A stretch of 64,000 nucleotides of DNA from Bacillus paralicheniformis (GCF_001042485.2 NZ_LBMN02000004.1:513791-577790), one strand, 5' to 3'; counted from the stretch's first letter, positions 26,580 to 35,911 are shown. A program made the numbers and translations. The notes: generated from the letters alone by a model not told the origin.

Positions 26580-28061
26580 TTACCGCCCTCCTGTAGCGAG
26601 TGTCATAATTCGTTCTTGCGTGGCATCATTTCTTGATAGCTCACCGCTTAGCGTTCCTTCATGGATCACAAGCACGCGGTCGCTCATCCCGAGAATCTCG
26701 GGGAGCTCTGAAGAGACCATGACGATCGCGACGCCGCGGTCTGTCAGCTCGTTCATCAGCTGATAAATCTCCCTTTTCGCGCCGACATCGACGCCTCGCG
26801 TCGGCTCATCCAAAATCAGCACTTTAGGACCGATTCCGATCCATTTGGCGATGACCACTTTTTGCTGGTTCCCTCCTGAAAGGTTTAGCGCGTGGGTTTC
26901 CGGCGATTCCGTTTTGATCGTCAGCCGCTTGATCAGAAGGTCGACAAATTCCTGCTCGCTTTTTTTGTCAATCCATCCTTTCGGTGAAAAGCTGGCGAGA
27001 TTCGGAAGGGCGATATTTTCCCTGATGGACGTGTCGAGCACAAGTCCTTCATCCTTGCGGTTCTCAGTAATAAAACCGATTCCTTTTTGAACGGCATCGC
27101 TCGGTTTTTTGAGCGTCGCTTTTTTGCCTTCGATGAAAATGTCTCCCGAATCAAGCGGATCGAGCCCGAAAATCGCCCTCATCAGCTCGGTGCGCCCGGC
27201 ACCCATCAGTCCTGAAATCCCGACGATTTCGCCGGAGCGGACGGTAAAGCTGATATTTTGGAAGACGCCTTTTTTGGATGCCTGCTTGACTTCGAGAACG
27301 ACGCGTCCCGGATTTGGCTGTCTTTCAGGATAGCGTTCGGTCAGCTCCCGTCCGACCATCTTTTTCACCACTTCATGAAAGTTGGTGTCGGGAATCCGTT
27401 TCGTGTCGACCGTTTTTCCGTCGCGCATCACCGTGATCCGGTCGCAAATCGTGAAGATTTCTTCCATGCGGTGGGATATATAGACGATGGAGACGCCGTT
27501 TTTCTTTAATGCTCTAATGACGCCGAACAGTTTTTCAATTTCTCTTTCTGTCAACGCTGCCGTCGGTTCATCCATGATGATCACTTTCGCGTCTGTCATA
27601 AGGGCTTTTGCGATTTCGATCATTTGCTGCTGGCCGACGGAACAGTCTCCGGCTTCTTTTTCAAGAGAAATCGAGACTCCGAGTCTTTCAAGCTGCTCTT
27701 TTGCTAGCGCTTTCATTTTCTTGTTATTTAAAAATCCAAGTTTGGAAGAAAGCTCTCTGCCGATAAACAGATTTTCCAATACGGTCATTTCAGGCCAAAT
27801 GTTCAGCTCCTGATGGATAAAGGCAATGCCGTTCTGTTCGGCTTTCTTTGGATCTGAAAAATACGTTTCTTTTCCGTCGATTTCGATCGTTCCGCTGTCC
27901 AGCTTGTGAAGTCCAGTCAACAGATTCATGAGTGTCGACTTTCCGGCGCCGTTTTCTCCCATTAAAGCGTGGACTTCACCTTCCTGAAGTTCGAAAGAAA
28001 CGCCGGACAGCACCTGGTTTTGGCCAAAAGCTTTATAAATGTCCTTCATTTTAATATGCAT
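26580..28061 (-). CDS. rbsA: Ribose ABC transporter ATP-binding protein (dual ATPase)
   Basis: 493-residue protein with two ABC domains. The first has Walker [10 protein letters not shown], signature SVGQQQM and Walker [12 protein letters not shown]; the second has a degenerate Walker A (GLMGAGRTE), signature LSGGNQQKV and [13 protein letters not shown]. It energises ribose import with RbsC and RbsB. Length and layout match RbsA. Confidence 0.95.
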   Translation of the reverse strand: MHIKMKDIYKAFGQNQVLSGVSFELQEGEVHALMGENGAGKSTLMNLLTGLHKLDSGTIEIDGKETYFSDPKKAEQNGIAFIHQELNIWPEMTVLENLFIGRELSSKLGFLNNKKMKALAKEQLERLGVSISLEKEAGDCSVGQQQMIEIAKALMTDAKVIIMDEPTAALTEREIEKLFGVIRALKKNGVSIVYISHRMEEIFTICDRITVMRDGKTVDTKRIPDTNFHEVVKKMVGRELTERYPERQPNPGRVVLEVKQASKKGVFQNISFTVRSGEIVGISGLMGAGRTELMRAIFGLDPLDSGDIFIEGKKATLKKPSDAVQKGIGFITENRKDEGLVLDTSIRENIALPNLASFSPKGWIDKKSEQEFVDLLIKRLTIKTESPETHALNLSGGNQQKVVIAKWIGIGPKVLILDEPTRGVDVGAKREIYQLMNELTDRGVAIVMVSSELPEILGMSDRVLVIHEGTLSGELSRNDATQERIMTLATGGR

Positions 28062-28098
28062 GGGCTATCCCTTCTTTCCAGATGTAGAATGTAAACAT

Positions 28099-28494
28099 CT
28101 AAAAGATCACTCCCGCGTGCAAGATGCAATTTGCATAAGGTGTTGCTTCCCCTGTGCGAATGACCGCTTTTGCGTGGCTCGTCGCTTTTTTGAATGCTTC
28201 GTGCGGGATATAGTCAATTTTTTGGTTTGAAAATTCAGCTTTTAAAAATGCGGCTTGACCGGGATTGACGCTTTCTATTTCTTCGGCTGCCGACACTTTT
28301 TCGACGGCCATTTCATCGGCGATGAGCTTTGTGACCTCTTGAAATCCAGGCGTACCCAATGTCAGCGCAAGATCGATTTTGGGGACGCCGGGAGGAACGG
28401 GCAGGCCGGCGTCCGCGATGACGACGGTGTCGGTATGCCCGAGATCGGCCAGTAATTTTGCGATATGGCTGTTTAAAATCCCGTGTTTTTTCAT
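28099..28494 (-). CDS. rbsD: D-ribose pyranase
   Basis: 131-residue RbsD, which interconverts ribopyranose and ribofuranose anomers. Family marks: GILNSHIAKLLADLGHTDTVVIADAGLPVP with the catalytic histidine region, DLALTLGTPGF and a C-terminal EATPYANCILHAGVIF. It overlaps the rbsK stop by four bases. Confidence 0.95.
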   Translation of the reverse strand: MKKHGILNSHIAKLLADLGHTDTVVIADAGLPVPPGVPKIDLALTLGTPGFQEVTKLIADEMAVEKVSAAEEIESVNPGQAAFLKAEFSNQKIDYIPHEAFKKATSHAKAVIRTGEATPYANCILHAGVIF

Positions 28495-29372
28495 GACAAT
28501 TCACGCTCCACTTCATCCCGTTTCGGCATGCCGCCTTGCGCGCCGAATTTCAAAACCGAGAGGGAAGCCGCCCGGTTCGCAAAGCGCAAGGCAGATTCGA
28601 TGCTTTGTCCTTCGGAAAGCGCAACGGCCAATCCCGCATTGAAGGTGTCTCCGGCTCCCGTCGTATCAATTGCATTGACAGGGAATGAAGGGACGATCCT
28701 TTCTTCCAGACCATTGTGATAGCGGACCCCGTTTTTTCCTTCTGTGATGAACAGCTTCTCCGGATAGCGCTTTAACGCTTCCTCCCGGGACATGCCCTGA
28801 AACAGTACCGAAGCTTCATGCTCGTTTGGCGTAATGTAGGCCGCAAGATCGACCGTTTCCGGGCGAAGCGGACGAGCTGGTGCCGGATTCAGCAGGAGAG
28901 GAATGCCGAGAGAGCTGCACAGTCCGCTGACATAATCGACGGTTTCTTCCGGAATCTCCTGCTGAATCAGAACGATGTCTGCCTGTTTAATCGCAGGCAG
29001 CGCTTTTTGAACGTATTCAGGTGTGACATGGTCATTTGCCCCTTTGACGACGATAATACTGTTGTCGCCGTCTGCGAGAACGATATGTGCGGTGCCGCTT
29101 TCCTGACCTGTAACCGGTTCCACATAGTCTGTCAAAACACCATTCGCTTGAAAATTGTCGAGGATGGCTTTTCCGTAATGATCATCGCCGACGCAGCCGA
29201 TCATATGGACCTCTGCACCAAGCCGGGCCGCAGCCACTGCCTGGTTGGCGCCTTTTCCGCCCGGAACCGTTTTAAAAGATTCGCCAAGCACCGTTTCTCC
29301 GGCAGCCGGCCGCTTAGGCGATGTCACAACTAAATCCATCGAAGAGCTGCCAATCACGCATATTTTACTCAT
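28491..29372 (-). CDS. rbsK: Ribokinase
   Basis: 293-residue PfkB-family kinase that phosphorylates ribose at O5. PfkB signatures: GGKGANQAVAAARLG near residue 40 and DTTGAGDTFNAGLAVAL (catalytic Asp in GAGD) near 250. The second ATG (29372) is chosen because AAAGGCGG has the right spacing to it; ATG 29378, overlapping rbsR, is too close. Confidence 0.95.
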   Translation of the reverse strand: MSKICVIGSSSMDLVVTSPKRPAAGETVLGESFKTVPGGKGANQAVAAARLGAEVHMIGCVGDDHYGKAILDNFQANGVLTDYVEPVTGQESGTAHIVLADGDNSIIVVKGANDHVTPEYVQKALPAIKQADIVLIQQEIPEETVDYVSGLCSSLGIPLLLNPAPARPLRPETVDLAAYITPNEHEASVLFQGMSREEALKRYPEKLFITEGKNGVRYHNGLEERIVPSFPVNAIDTTGAGDTFNAGLAVALSEGQSIESALRFANRAASLSVLKFGAQGGMPKRDEVERELS

Positions 29373-29374
29373 TG

Positions 29375-30355
29375 TCATTCCGCCTTTCTTGTCGTTTGTC
29401 TTTCAATAAAGGCAACCGGCATCTGCACTGCCGATTGTTCAATATATTCATTTTTCATTAATCTCAGCAGCAGTTTTGCCGCTTCTTTTCCCATTTCATA
29501 GGCGGGCTGCCTGATCGTTGATAAAGAGGGGAAAAGCAATTCGCTTTGCGGAATGTCATCAAAGCCGATAATCTGCAGTTCGTCGGGAACTTTGATCTTC
29601 CGTTTTAAGGCTTCATGCAAAACGGCTGTCGCCACAATGTCATTGCTTGCGATTACGCCGTCTGTTTCCGGATAGGAGGCAAACAGCTCCGCTGCCCGTT
29701 TTTGGGCTTCCGGAAATGAAAATGTCTCGGTTTTCATAACATGAAAATCGATATCGGCACCGCTTAGCATCTCCAGCGCTCCGTTGAAACGGTCTCTTGC
29801 AGTCTGAAGGTGGGCCGGTCCTTTAATCAGCGTAATTCGTTTCGCGTTTCTCCTGACCATTTCAGCCGCAGCGATTCTGCCGCCTTCGCGGCTGTCCGCG
29901 AATACAGCCGGCGCATTCTCGCCCGTCCGGTCAAGGAAGACAATCGGCATGGACAAGTCTTGATAATTTGGCGCATCCGGATAATTGGTCGCTGAAATGA
30001 CTCCGACCACATGATTTTGTTTAAACGTCTGCAAATAATCAAGCTCTTTTTCCAAATTTTCATCGCTGTTTCCGAAGATGAGCCGAAAGCCGAGGCGGTG
30101 GATCTCATCTTCAACGCCGCGCGCAAGCTGAGGAAAGAACGGGTTTGTGATATCCGGCAGCAGCAGTCCGATCAGTCTGGACTCCCTTTTATAGAGAGAC
30201 CTGGCCACTTCATTCGGGTGGTAATTCAGTTCTTCCATCGCTTTTAACACGCGTGTCCTCGTGTCTTCATGGACGTATCCCGTCTCATTTAATACCCGGG
30301 AAACCGTAGCGACAGATACTTTTGCAGCAAGTGCGACGTCTTTAATCGTAGCCAA
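29375..30355 (-). CDS. rbsR: Ribose operon repressor, LacI family
   Basis: 326-residue LacI-family repressor: N-terminal helix-turn-helix ATIKDVALAAKVSVATVSRVLNETGYV, then a ribose-binding-like core (LIGLLLPDITNPFFPQLARGVED...GVIASNDIVATAVL...QIIGFDDIPQSELLFPSLSTIRQP). First gene of the ribose operon. A LacI/CcpA-type operator sits 23 bases upstream. Confidence 0.94.
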   Translation of the reverse strand: MATIKDVALAAKVSVATVSRVLNETGYVHEDTRTRVLKAMEELNYHPNEVARSLYKRESRLIGLLLPDITNPFFPQLARGVEDEIHRLGFRLIFGNSDENLEKELDYLQTFKQNHVVGVISATNYPDAPNYQDLSMPIVFLDRTGENAPAVFADSREGGRIAAAEMVRRNAKRITLIKGPAHLQTARDRFNGALEMLSGADIDFHVMKTETFSFPEAQKRAAELFASYPETDGVIASNDIVATAVLHEALKRKIKVPDELQIIGFDDIPQSELLFPSLSTIRQPAYEMGKEAAKLLLRLMKNEYIEQSAVQMPVAFIERQTTRKAE

Positions 30356-30378
30356 AAAAGACTTCTCCTCTCCATTTG

Positions 30379-30392
30379 TGTAACCGTTTACA
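30379..30392 (-). promoter_or_regulatory. cre / RbsR operator of the ribose operon
   Basis: TGTAACCGTTTACA matches the catabolite-responsive element consensus TGWAANCGNTNWCA at every position and is near-palindromic as expected for a LacI-family operator. It lies just upstream of rbsR, so both CcpA repression and RbsR binding are plausible. Confidence 0.85.
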
Positions 30393-31126
30393 TAAAGATT
30401 ATCATGATCCTTTTAAAATCTCAATAAAAAAGTCCGGGCGCTAAAATTTTTAGCCGGGTTGGGATATAGAGACATATACAAGTATGTTGAATAGAAAATA
30501 ACCTTCATTCGGCATAAATTGGCGACTACAGTAACAATGAGAATAATAAGAAAAATTAAAAATGTTAAAGTTTGATGAATTATCGTTGAAAAAAATTAAT
30601 GGCTTTTTAAATCTTAGGATTTTAACCTAAAATCTAAAGAAATAAGGTGAATCGAACGGCTCACAAAAAAATTGGATTTGTTAATGAATCCCGCTTTATG
30701 CTAAAAGAGATTTTCATTTTTTAATAGGTGATCTGATTGTCATAGGACGCATTTGTTTTGAAGAGGGAACATTGGTGACTTTTTAACCTGTTGGAAAAGA
30801 GCGAAAATACAAAAAGAAAGGGGATATCCCGGTTGACAGCCCATTTCTAGGGGATTTCAGCCGGGGGAAAAAGAGACCCTGAATCCATCCTTCAATCTTT
30901 CATCAGAAATAGGGAGAAAAGTACAAAAATCATAATGTCGAATTTTGAAAGCGCATACTTAAAACGCTGACAAAAAACTGATAGGAATTAAGAACTTTCG
31001 ATTACCAAAAATATCAATAAAAAGATAGGCATTATTGACTCGGACTAGGTGATCTTTGTCACGGAAAATTTCGTCGTCTTCTGTTACATAATGCCGATTG
31101 TGATTTCATAGTGAACCTATATACTG
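30393..31126 (+). other. Long AT-rich intergenic region upstream of the pgs operon
   Basis: About 730 bases between divergent rbsR and pgsB without a supported ORF. The sequence is strongly AT-rich. I see inverted repeats such as GCTAAAATTTTTAGC near 30440, TTAGGATTTTAACCTAA near 30618 and CCCGGTTGA...TCAGCCGGG near 30830-30870. The right end carries the likely pgs promoter. Poly-gamma-glutamate operons are known to be controlled by ComA/DegU-type regulators, so this length fits a complex control region. Confidence 0.6.
31098..31125 (+). promoter_or_regulatory. Likely pgsBCAE promoter
   Basis: TTGTGA (31098-31103), 16-base spacer, TATACT (31120-31125). Transcription would begin near 31132, downstream of the ATG at 31127, which supports pgsB starting at 31175. 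Confidence 0.55.
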
Positions 31127-31174
31127 ATGAATGAATTTACATATCAGATTCCAAGAAGGAGATGTAGACAAACA

Positions 31175-32356
31175 ATGTGGGTAATGCTATTAGCCTGTGT
31201 GATCGTTGTTGGGATCGGCATTTATGAAAAAAGGCGCCACCAGCAAAACATCGATGCGCTGCCTGTCCGAGTGAACATCAACGGGATACGCGGAAAGTCC
31301 ACGGTGACAAGATTAACAACAGGGATATTAATCGAGGCAGGCTACAAAACAGTAGGAAAAACAACCGGGACAGACGCAAGGATGATTTATTGGGACACAC
31401 CGGAAGAGAAACCGATCAAAAGAAAACCTCAAGGCCCGAATATCGGAGAACAGAAAGAGGTTATGAAAGAAACGGTGGAAAGAGGGGCCAATGCGATTGT
31501 CAGTGAGTGCATGGCCGTTAACCCTGATTACCAAATCATCTTTCAGGAAGAATTGCTTCAGGCTAATATCGGCGTGATCGTGAACGTGCTGGAAGATCAC
31601 ATGGATGTGATGGGACCGACTTTGGATGAAATTGCAGAAGCTTTCACAGCAACCATTCCTTATAATGGACATTTAGTTATCACTGATAGTGAGTATACCG
31701 ATTTCTTTAAGCAGATTGCAAAAGAAAGGAACACAAAAGTCATCGTCGCAGACAATTCTAAAATAACAGATGAATACCTCAGACAGTTTGAGTACATGGT
31801 ATTCCCTGATAATGCGTCTCTTGCGCTCGGTGTGGCTCAAGCGTTGGGTATTGACGAAGAAACCGCTTTTAAAGGCATGCTGAATGCGCCGCCTGATCCG
31901 GGAGCCATGAGAATTCTGCCGCTGATGAACGCCAAAAACCCCGGACATTTCGTCAACGGTTTTGCGGCCAATGACGCAGCTTCGACTTTAAACATATGGA
32001 AGCGTGTAAAAGAAATAGGCTATCCTACGGATCAGCCGATCGTCATTATGAACTGCCGCGCCGACAGGGTAGACAGAACACAGCAGTTTGCGGAAGATGT
32101 CCTTCCTTATATTGAAGCAAGTGAACTTGTGCTGATTGGAGAAACAACAGAGCCGATCGTCAAAGCATATGAAGCAGGCAAAATTCCTGCGGACAAGCTG
32201 TTTGATTTTGAGCACAAATCAACGGAAGAAATCATGTTTATGCTGAAAAACAAGCTTGAGGGCCGCGTCATTTACGGAGTCGGAAATATCCACGGAGCAG
32301 CGGAGCCTCTCATTGAAAAAATACAAGATTACAAGATTAAGCAGCTCGTTAGCTAG
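31175..32356 (+). CDS. pgsB: Poly-gamma-glutamate synthase subunit PgsB (CapB)
   Basis: 393-residue ATP-dependent amide ligase that polymerises glutamate. It has an N-terminal membrane anchor (MWVMLLACVIVVGIGIYEKR), a P-loop NINGIRGKSTVTR (about residues 34-46) and Mur-ligase-like segments (CMAVNPDYQ, VNVLEDHMDVMGPTLDE, FVNGFAANDAAST). The start at ATG 31175 gives AAGAAGGAGATG at proper spacing and matches the usual PgsB N-terminus; an in-frame ATG at 31127 lies before the predicted transcription start. First gene of pgsBCAE. Confidence 0.96.
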   Translation: MWVMLLACVIVVGIGIYEKRRHQQNIDALPVRVNINGIRGKSTVTRLTTGILIEAGYKTVGKTTGTDARMIYWDTPEEKPIKRKPQGPNIGEQKEVMKETVERGANAIVSECMAVNPDYQIIFQEELLQANIGVIVNVLEDHMDVMGPTLDEIAEAFTATIPYNGHLVITDSEYTDFFKQIAKERNTKVIVADNSKITDEYLRQFEYMVFPDNASLALGVAQALGIDEETAFKGMLNAPPDPGAMRILPLMNAKNPGHFVNGFAANDAASTLNIWKRVKEIGYPTDQPIVIMNCRADRVDRTQQFAEDVLPYIEASELVLIGETTEPIVKAYEAGKIPADKLFDFEHKSTEEIMFMLKNKLEGRVIYGVGNIHGAAEPLIEKIQDYKIKQLVS

Positions 32357-32371
32357 GAGGAAGAAAACACA

Positions 32372-32821
32372 ATGTTTGGATCAGATTTATATATCGCCCT
32401 CATTTTAGGAGTCTTACTCAGTTTGATTTTTGCAGAGAAAACGGGAATTGTACCAGCCGGCCTCGTCGTACCGGGTTATTTGGGACTTGTGTTCAATCAG
32501 CCGATTTTCATGTTGCTCGTTCTTTTTGTCAGTTTGCTGACGTATGTCATCGTGAAATTCGGACTTTCCAAAATTATGATTCTATATGGACGCAGAAAAT
32601 TCGCAGCGATGCTGATTACGGGAATTCTTTTGAAAATCGGTTTTGATTTTATATATCCGGTGATGCCGTTTGAGATTGCCGAATTCAGGGGAATCGGAAT
32701 TATCGTGCCGGGGCTGATCGCGAATACCATTCAAAGACAGGGATTAACGATTACGCTTGGAAGTACGCTTTTATTGAGCGGAGCAACATTCGTCATTATG
32801 TATGCTTACTATCTAATCTAA
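32372..32821 (+). CDS. pgsC: Poly-gamma-glutamate synthesis membrane protein PgsC (CapC)
   Basis: 149-residue integral membrane protein with four to five hydrophobic segments (LYIALILGVLLSLIFAEKTG, GLVVPGYLGLVF, MLLVLFVSLLTYVIVKFG, and a C-terminal LLLSGATFVIMYAYYL). Together with PgsB it forms the polymerising complex. Ribosome site AGGAGGAAG lies upstream; 15 bases separate it from pgsB. Confidence 0.96.
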   Translation: MFGSDLYIALILGVLLSLIFAEKTGIVPAGLVVPGYLGLVFNQPIFMLLVLFVSLLTYVIVKFGLSKIMILYGRRKFAAMLITGILLKIGFDFIYPVMPFEIAEFRGIGIIVPGLIANTIQRQGLTITLGSTLLLSGATFVIMYAYYLI

Positions 32822-32840
32822 AGTTAGGTGTGTCAAATCG

Positions 32841-34010
32841 ATGAAAAAACAACTGAACTTTCAGGAAAAACTGCTGAAGCTGACGAAGCAGGAGAAAAAG
32901 AAAACAAACAAGCACGTCTTTATCGTATTGCCCGTTATTTTCTGTTTAATGTTTGTCTTTACTTGGGTCGGAAGCGCCAAAACTCCTTCGCAAATGGACA
33001 AAAAAGAAGATGCCAAGCTTACAGCTACTTTTGTGGGCGATATGATGATGGGAAGAAACGTAGAAAAAGTGACAAACTTGCACGGTTCGGAAAGTGTCTT
33101 CAAAAATGTGAAGCCGTACTTTAATGTGTCAGATTTTATCACAGGAAACTTTGAAAACCCTGTAACCAATGCAAAGGACTATCAAGAGGCAGAAAAGAAC
33201 ATCCATCTGCAAACGAATCAAGAATCAGTCGAAACATTGAAAAAGCTGAACTTCAGCGTACTGAACTTTGCCAACAACCATGCGATGGACTACGGGGAAG
33301 ACGGTTTGAAGGATACGCTGAATAAATTCTCAAATGAGGATTTGGAGCTTGTCGGAGCAGGGAATAATCTCGAAGACGCGAAACAGCACGTATCCTATCA
33401 GGATGTGAACGGTGTTAAAATCGCAACGCTCGGTTTTACAGACGTCTACACGAAGAACTTTACAGCCAAAAAGAACAGAGGCGGAGTGCTGCCGCTCAGC
33501 CCGAAAATCTTTATTCCAATGATCGCGGAAGCATCCAAAAAAGCGGATATCGTCCTTGTCCACGTGCACTGGGGACAAGAATATGACAATGAACCGAACG
33601 CCAGACAGAAGGATCTGGCTAAAGCGATTGCGGATGCCGGAGCAGATGTCATCATCGGCGCTCACCCCCATGTTCTCGAACCGATCGAAGTGTATAACGG
33701 CACTGTGATCTTCTACAGCCTCGGAAACTTTGTGTTTGATCAGGGCTGGTCAAGAACACGGGACAGCGCGCTTGTACAATACCATTTAATGAATGACGGC
33801 AAAGGGCGCTTTGAGATAACGCCTCTCAACATTCGCGAAGCAACACCGACGCCTTTAGGCAAGAGCGATTTCTTGAAACGAAAAGCGATCTTCCGTCAAT
33901 TGACAAAAGGAACAAACCTCGACTGGAAAGAAGAGAACGGAAAATTGACGTTTGAAGTCGATCATGCGGACAAACTGAAAAATAACAAAAACGGAGTGGT
34001 GAACAAATGA
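32841..34010 (+). CDS. pgsA: Poly-gamma-glutamate export/synthesis protein PgsA (CapA)
   Basis: 389-residue membrane-anchored protein needed for gamma-PGA synthesis and release. It has an N-terminal signal anchor (FIVLPVIFCLMFVFTWVGS) and an extracellular metallophosphatase-like CapA fold: FVGDMMMGRNVE, TGNFENPVT, NFANNHAMDYGEDG, VHVHWGQEY, IIGAHPHVLEP and FYSLGNFVFDQ. It overlaps pgsE by three bases (ATGA). Confidence 0.96.
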   Translation: MKKQLNFQEKLLKLTKQEKKKTNKHVFIVLPVIFCLMFVFTWVGSAKTPSQMDKKEDAKLTATFVGDMMMGRNVEKVTNLHGSESVFKNVKPYFNVSDFITGNFENPVTNAKDYQEAEKNIHLQTNQESVETLKKLNFSVLNFANNHAMDYGEDGLKDTLNKFSNEDLELVGAGNNLEDAKQHVSYQDVNGVKIATLGFTDVYTKNFTAKKNRGGVLPLSPKIFIPMIAEASKKADIVLVHVHWGQEYDNEPNARQKDLAKAIADAGADVIIGAHPHVLEPIEVYNGTVIFYSLGNFVFDQGWSRTRDSALVQYHLMNDGKGRFEITPLNIREATPTPLGKSDFLKRKAIFRQLTKGTNLDWKEENGKLTFEVDHADKLKNNKNGVVNK

Positions 34011-34174
34011 AATTTGTCAGAGCCATTTGGCCGTTCGTAGGTTTAGTGTTGATCATTGCATTCATGTCTGCTTTCAAGTATTCTGATGAATTGTCAAACG
34101 ATGAAAAAGCTAAAATCTCAACGGAAATCCAAAAAGTGAATCAGCAGGATCACACAACGGAAAACCAACAATAA
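34007..34174 (+). CDS. pgsE: Poly-gamma-glutamate operon small protein PgsE (CapE)
   Basis: 55-residue peptide with one hydrophobic segment (WPFVGLVLIIAFMSAFKY) and a hydrophilic tail (SDELSNDEKAKISTEIQKVN). The ATG overlaps the pgsA stop (ATGA), a typical translational coupling. PgsE/CapE is reported to support gamma-PGA production, especially with zinc or in high-yield conditions. Missed by size cut-offs. Confidence 0.9.
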   Translation: MKFVRAIWPFVGLVLIIAFMSAFKYSDELSNDEKAKISTEIQKVNQQDHTTENQQ

Positions 34175-34183
34175 CAGTGCAGA

Positions 34184-34214
34184 AAAGAGAGTGCCGCCGG
34201 CACTCTCTTTTTGC
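34184..34214 (+). terminator. Rho-independent terminator of pgsBCAE
   Basis: Stem AGAGAGTGCCG / CGGCACTCTCT, then TTTTTGCG, ten bases after the pgsE stop. Confidence 0.92.
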
Positions 34215-34588
34215 GTGTGCTGATTCCGGTTATAAAAGACCTGTGAAAAGCGGCTGATTTGAAAAGGAAACACGACAATTTTCTTAACCGGTCAGTGTAT
34301 AAAGTTTTATAGAAAATCAGGAGAATATATACATGGTTTTGGGGTTCGTGTTTATTGTATTCTTTTGAAGGGAATAAAAACTGACAAATTTCGACTAAGC
34401 TTCAAAAATGCATCACCTTACCAATTCGGGATGGGAACTGCACCTCATGTTCATGACCTCTTTAGAATATTTCCCTTCATCCATTTAATCCGCGCTTAGG
34501 TGAAAAAGCTGATCATGCTGTGCTGCGCGTTTCTTCTCGCTATGACGCTGCTGTACACGCAAAAAAAGTCCTTTAAATATCCCAATTG
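34215..34588 (+). other. Intergenic region pgsE / pgdS with a short hydrophobic ORF
   Basis: About 370 bases. A GTG-initiated frame at 34500-34589 would give MKKLIMLCCAFLLAMTLLYT plus nine residues, a signal-peptide-like peptide of 29 aa, but it lacks a convincing ribosome site. Near 34428-34465 the words TTCGGGATGGGAAC and TGACCTCTT resemble the reverse complement of 5S rRNA. Neither is strong enough to call a gene. The pgdS promoter is probably in this region. Confidence 0.35.
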
Positions 34589-34628
34589 AATGACGATGAA
34601 AGAGGAAAGAAGAGGAGGAACAGAACAA

Positions 34629-35873
34629 TTGATAAAAAAAGCGGCAAACAAAAAATTGGTTTTGTTTTGTGGAATTGCGGTGTTTTGGATGTTTTTATTT
34701 TTAACGAATCACAATGACGTACACGCCGATACGATCGGCGAGAAAATAGCAGAAACCGCCAGACAGCTTGAGGGTGCGAAATACAGTTACGGCGGAGAGA
34801 AGCCGAAAACGGGGTTTGACTCGTCCGGCTTTGTACAATATGTGTTTCAATCGCTCGATATAACGCTTCCAAGAACGGTAAAAGAGCAATCGACCCTTGG
34901 AAGCAGCGTCGGCCGTCAGCAGCTCGAAAAGGGGGATCTTGTCTTTTTCAAAAATGCCGAACTGGAAACGGACGGGCCGACTCATGTCGCCATCTACATG
35001 GGAAATGATCAAATTATCCACAGCACAAAATCAAACGGAGTTGTCGTGACAAAGCTTGAAGGCAGCTCTTACTGGAGCTCGGGGTATCTTAAAGCGAAAA
35101 GGATCACAAAAGAACCTGAGATTTCTATGGACCCTGTCGTTCAAAAAGCGAAGAGCTATGTCGGTGTTCCATATGTATTTGGAGGCAACTCTCCGGATCT
35201 CGGGTTTGACTGTTCAGGACTGACCCAATACGTTTTCAGAGAGGTGCTCGGTGTTTATTTGCCAAGATCGGCGGAACAGCAATGGGCGGTCGGTCAAAAG
35301 GTGAAGCTTGAAGATATCCGGCCGGGTGATGTTTTGTTTTTCAGCAATACGTACAAACCGGGAATATCCCATAACGCCATCTATGCCGGGGGCGGCCGGT
35401 TTATCCATGCGAGCCGTTCAAATAAAGTGACGATCTCTTACTTGTCGGCTTCCTACTGGCAGAAGAAGTTCACAGGAGTCAGACGTTTTGACAACATGTC
35501 CCTCCCGAAAAATCCGATTGTATCTGAAGCGATCAGGCATATCGGCGAAGTCGGTTATCAAAAAGGCGGTACATCGCCTAAAGAAGGCTTTGATACGGCG
35601 GGTTTTATCCAATATGTCTATAAAACGGCGGCAGGAGTGGAACTTCCGCGGTACGCTGATAAACAATACAGTACAGGTAAGAAAATCACAAAAAAGGAGC
35701 TGGAGCCTGGAGACATCGTGTTCTTTAAAGGAACCACTGTTCTGAATCCCGCCATCTATATCGGAAATGGCCAGGTCGTTCTTGTCACCTTGTCTGCCGG
35801 TGTGACGACAGCAGATATGGAGACGAGCGCCTATTGGAAAGAGAAATACGCCGGAAGCGTCAGAATTAAGTAG
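34629..35873 (+). CDS. pgdS: Gamma-DL-glutamyl hydrolase PgdS (YwtD)
   Basis: 414-residue secreted enzyme that cuts poly-gamma-glutamate. A signal peptide (KKLVLFCGIAVFWMFLFLTNHNDVHA) is followed by three NlpC/P60 repeats of about 120 residues. The catalytic-cysteine position reads GFDSSGF in repeat 1, GFDCSGL in repeat 2 and GFDTAGF in repeat 3, so only the middle repeat can be a classic cysteine peptidase; B. subtilis PgdS shows the same arrangement. Start TTG 34629 follows AGGAGG at ten bases; ATG 34590 lies before this ribosome site. Next to the synthesis operon but behind its own terminator. Confidence 0.93.
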   Translation: MIKKAANKKLVLFCGIAVFWMFLFLTNHNDVHADTIGEKIAETARQLEGAKYSYGGEKPKTGFDSSGFVQYVFQSLDITLPRTVKEQSTLGSSVGRQQLEKGDLVFFKNAELETDGPTHVAIYMGNDQIIHSTKSNGVVVTKLEGSSYWSSGYLKAKRITKEPEISMDPVVQKAKSYVGVPYVFGGNSPDLGFDCSGLTQYVFREVLGVYLPRSAEQQWAVGQKVKLEDIRPGDVLFFSNTYKPGISHNAIYAGGGRFIHASRSNKVTISYLSASYWQKKFTGVRRFDNMSLPKNPIVSEAIRHIGEVGYQKGGTSPKEGFDTAGFIQYVYKTAAGVELPRYADKQYSTGKKITKKELEPGDIVFFKGTTVLNPAIYIGNGQVVLVTLSAGVTTADMETSAYWKEKYAGSVRIK

Positions 35874-35876
35874 CAG

Positions 35877-35911
35877 AAAACCGCTCGAGTCATCTTCGAG
35901 CGGTTTTCTAA
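35877..35911. terminator. Bidirectional terminator pgdS / ywtE
   Basis: Stem AAAACCGCTCGA / TCGAGCGGTTTT with a short loop, between convergent genes. Confidence 0.92.

Noticed and set aside
31127..31174. 16-residue N-terminal extension of PgsB
   Set aside because: It starts before the predicted transcription start, lacks a ribosome site, and PgsB proteins normally begin at MW(V/L).
34573..34872. Minus-strand 99-residue frame over the pgdS start
   Set aside because: Overlaps the signal-peptide and first domain of PgdS, with low-complexity composition and no start signal.
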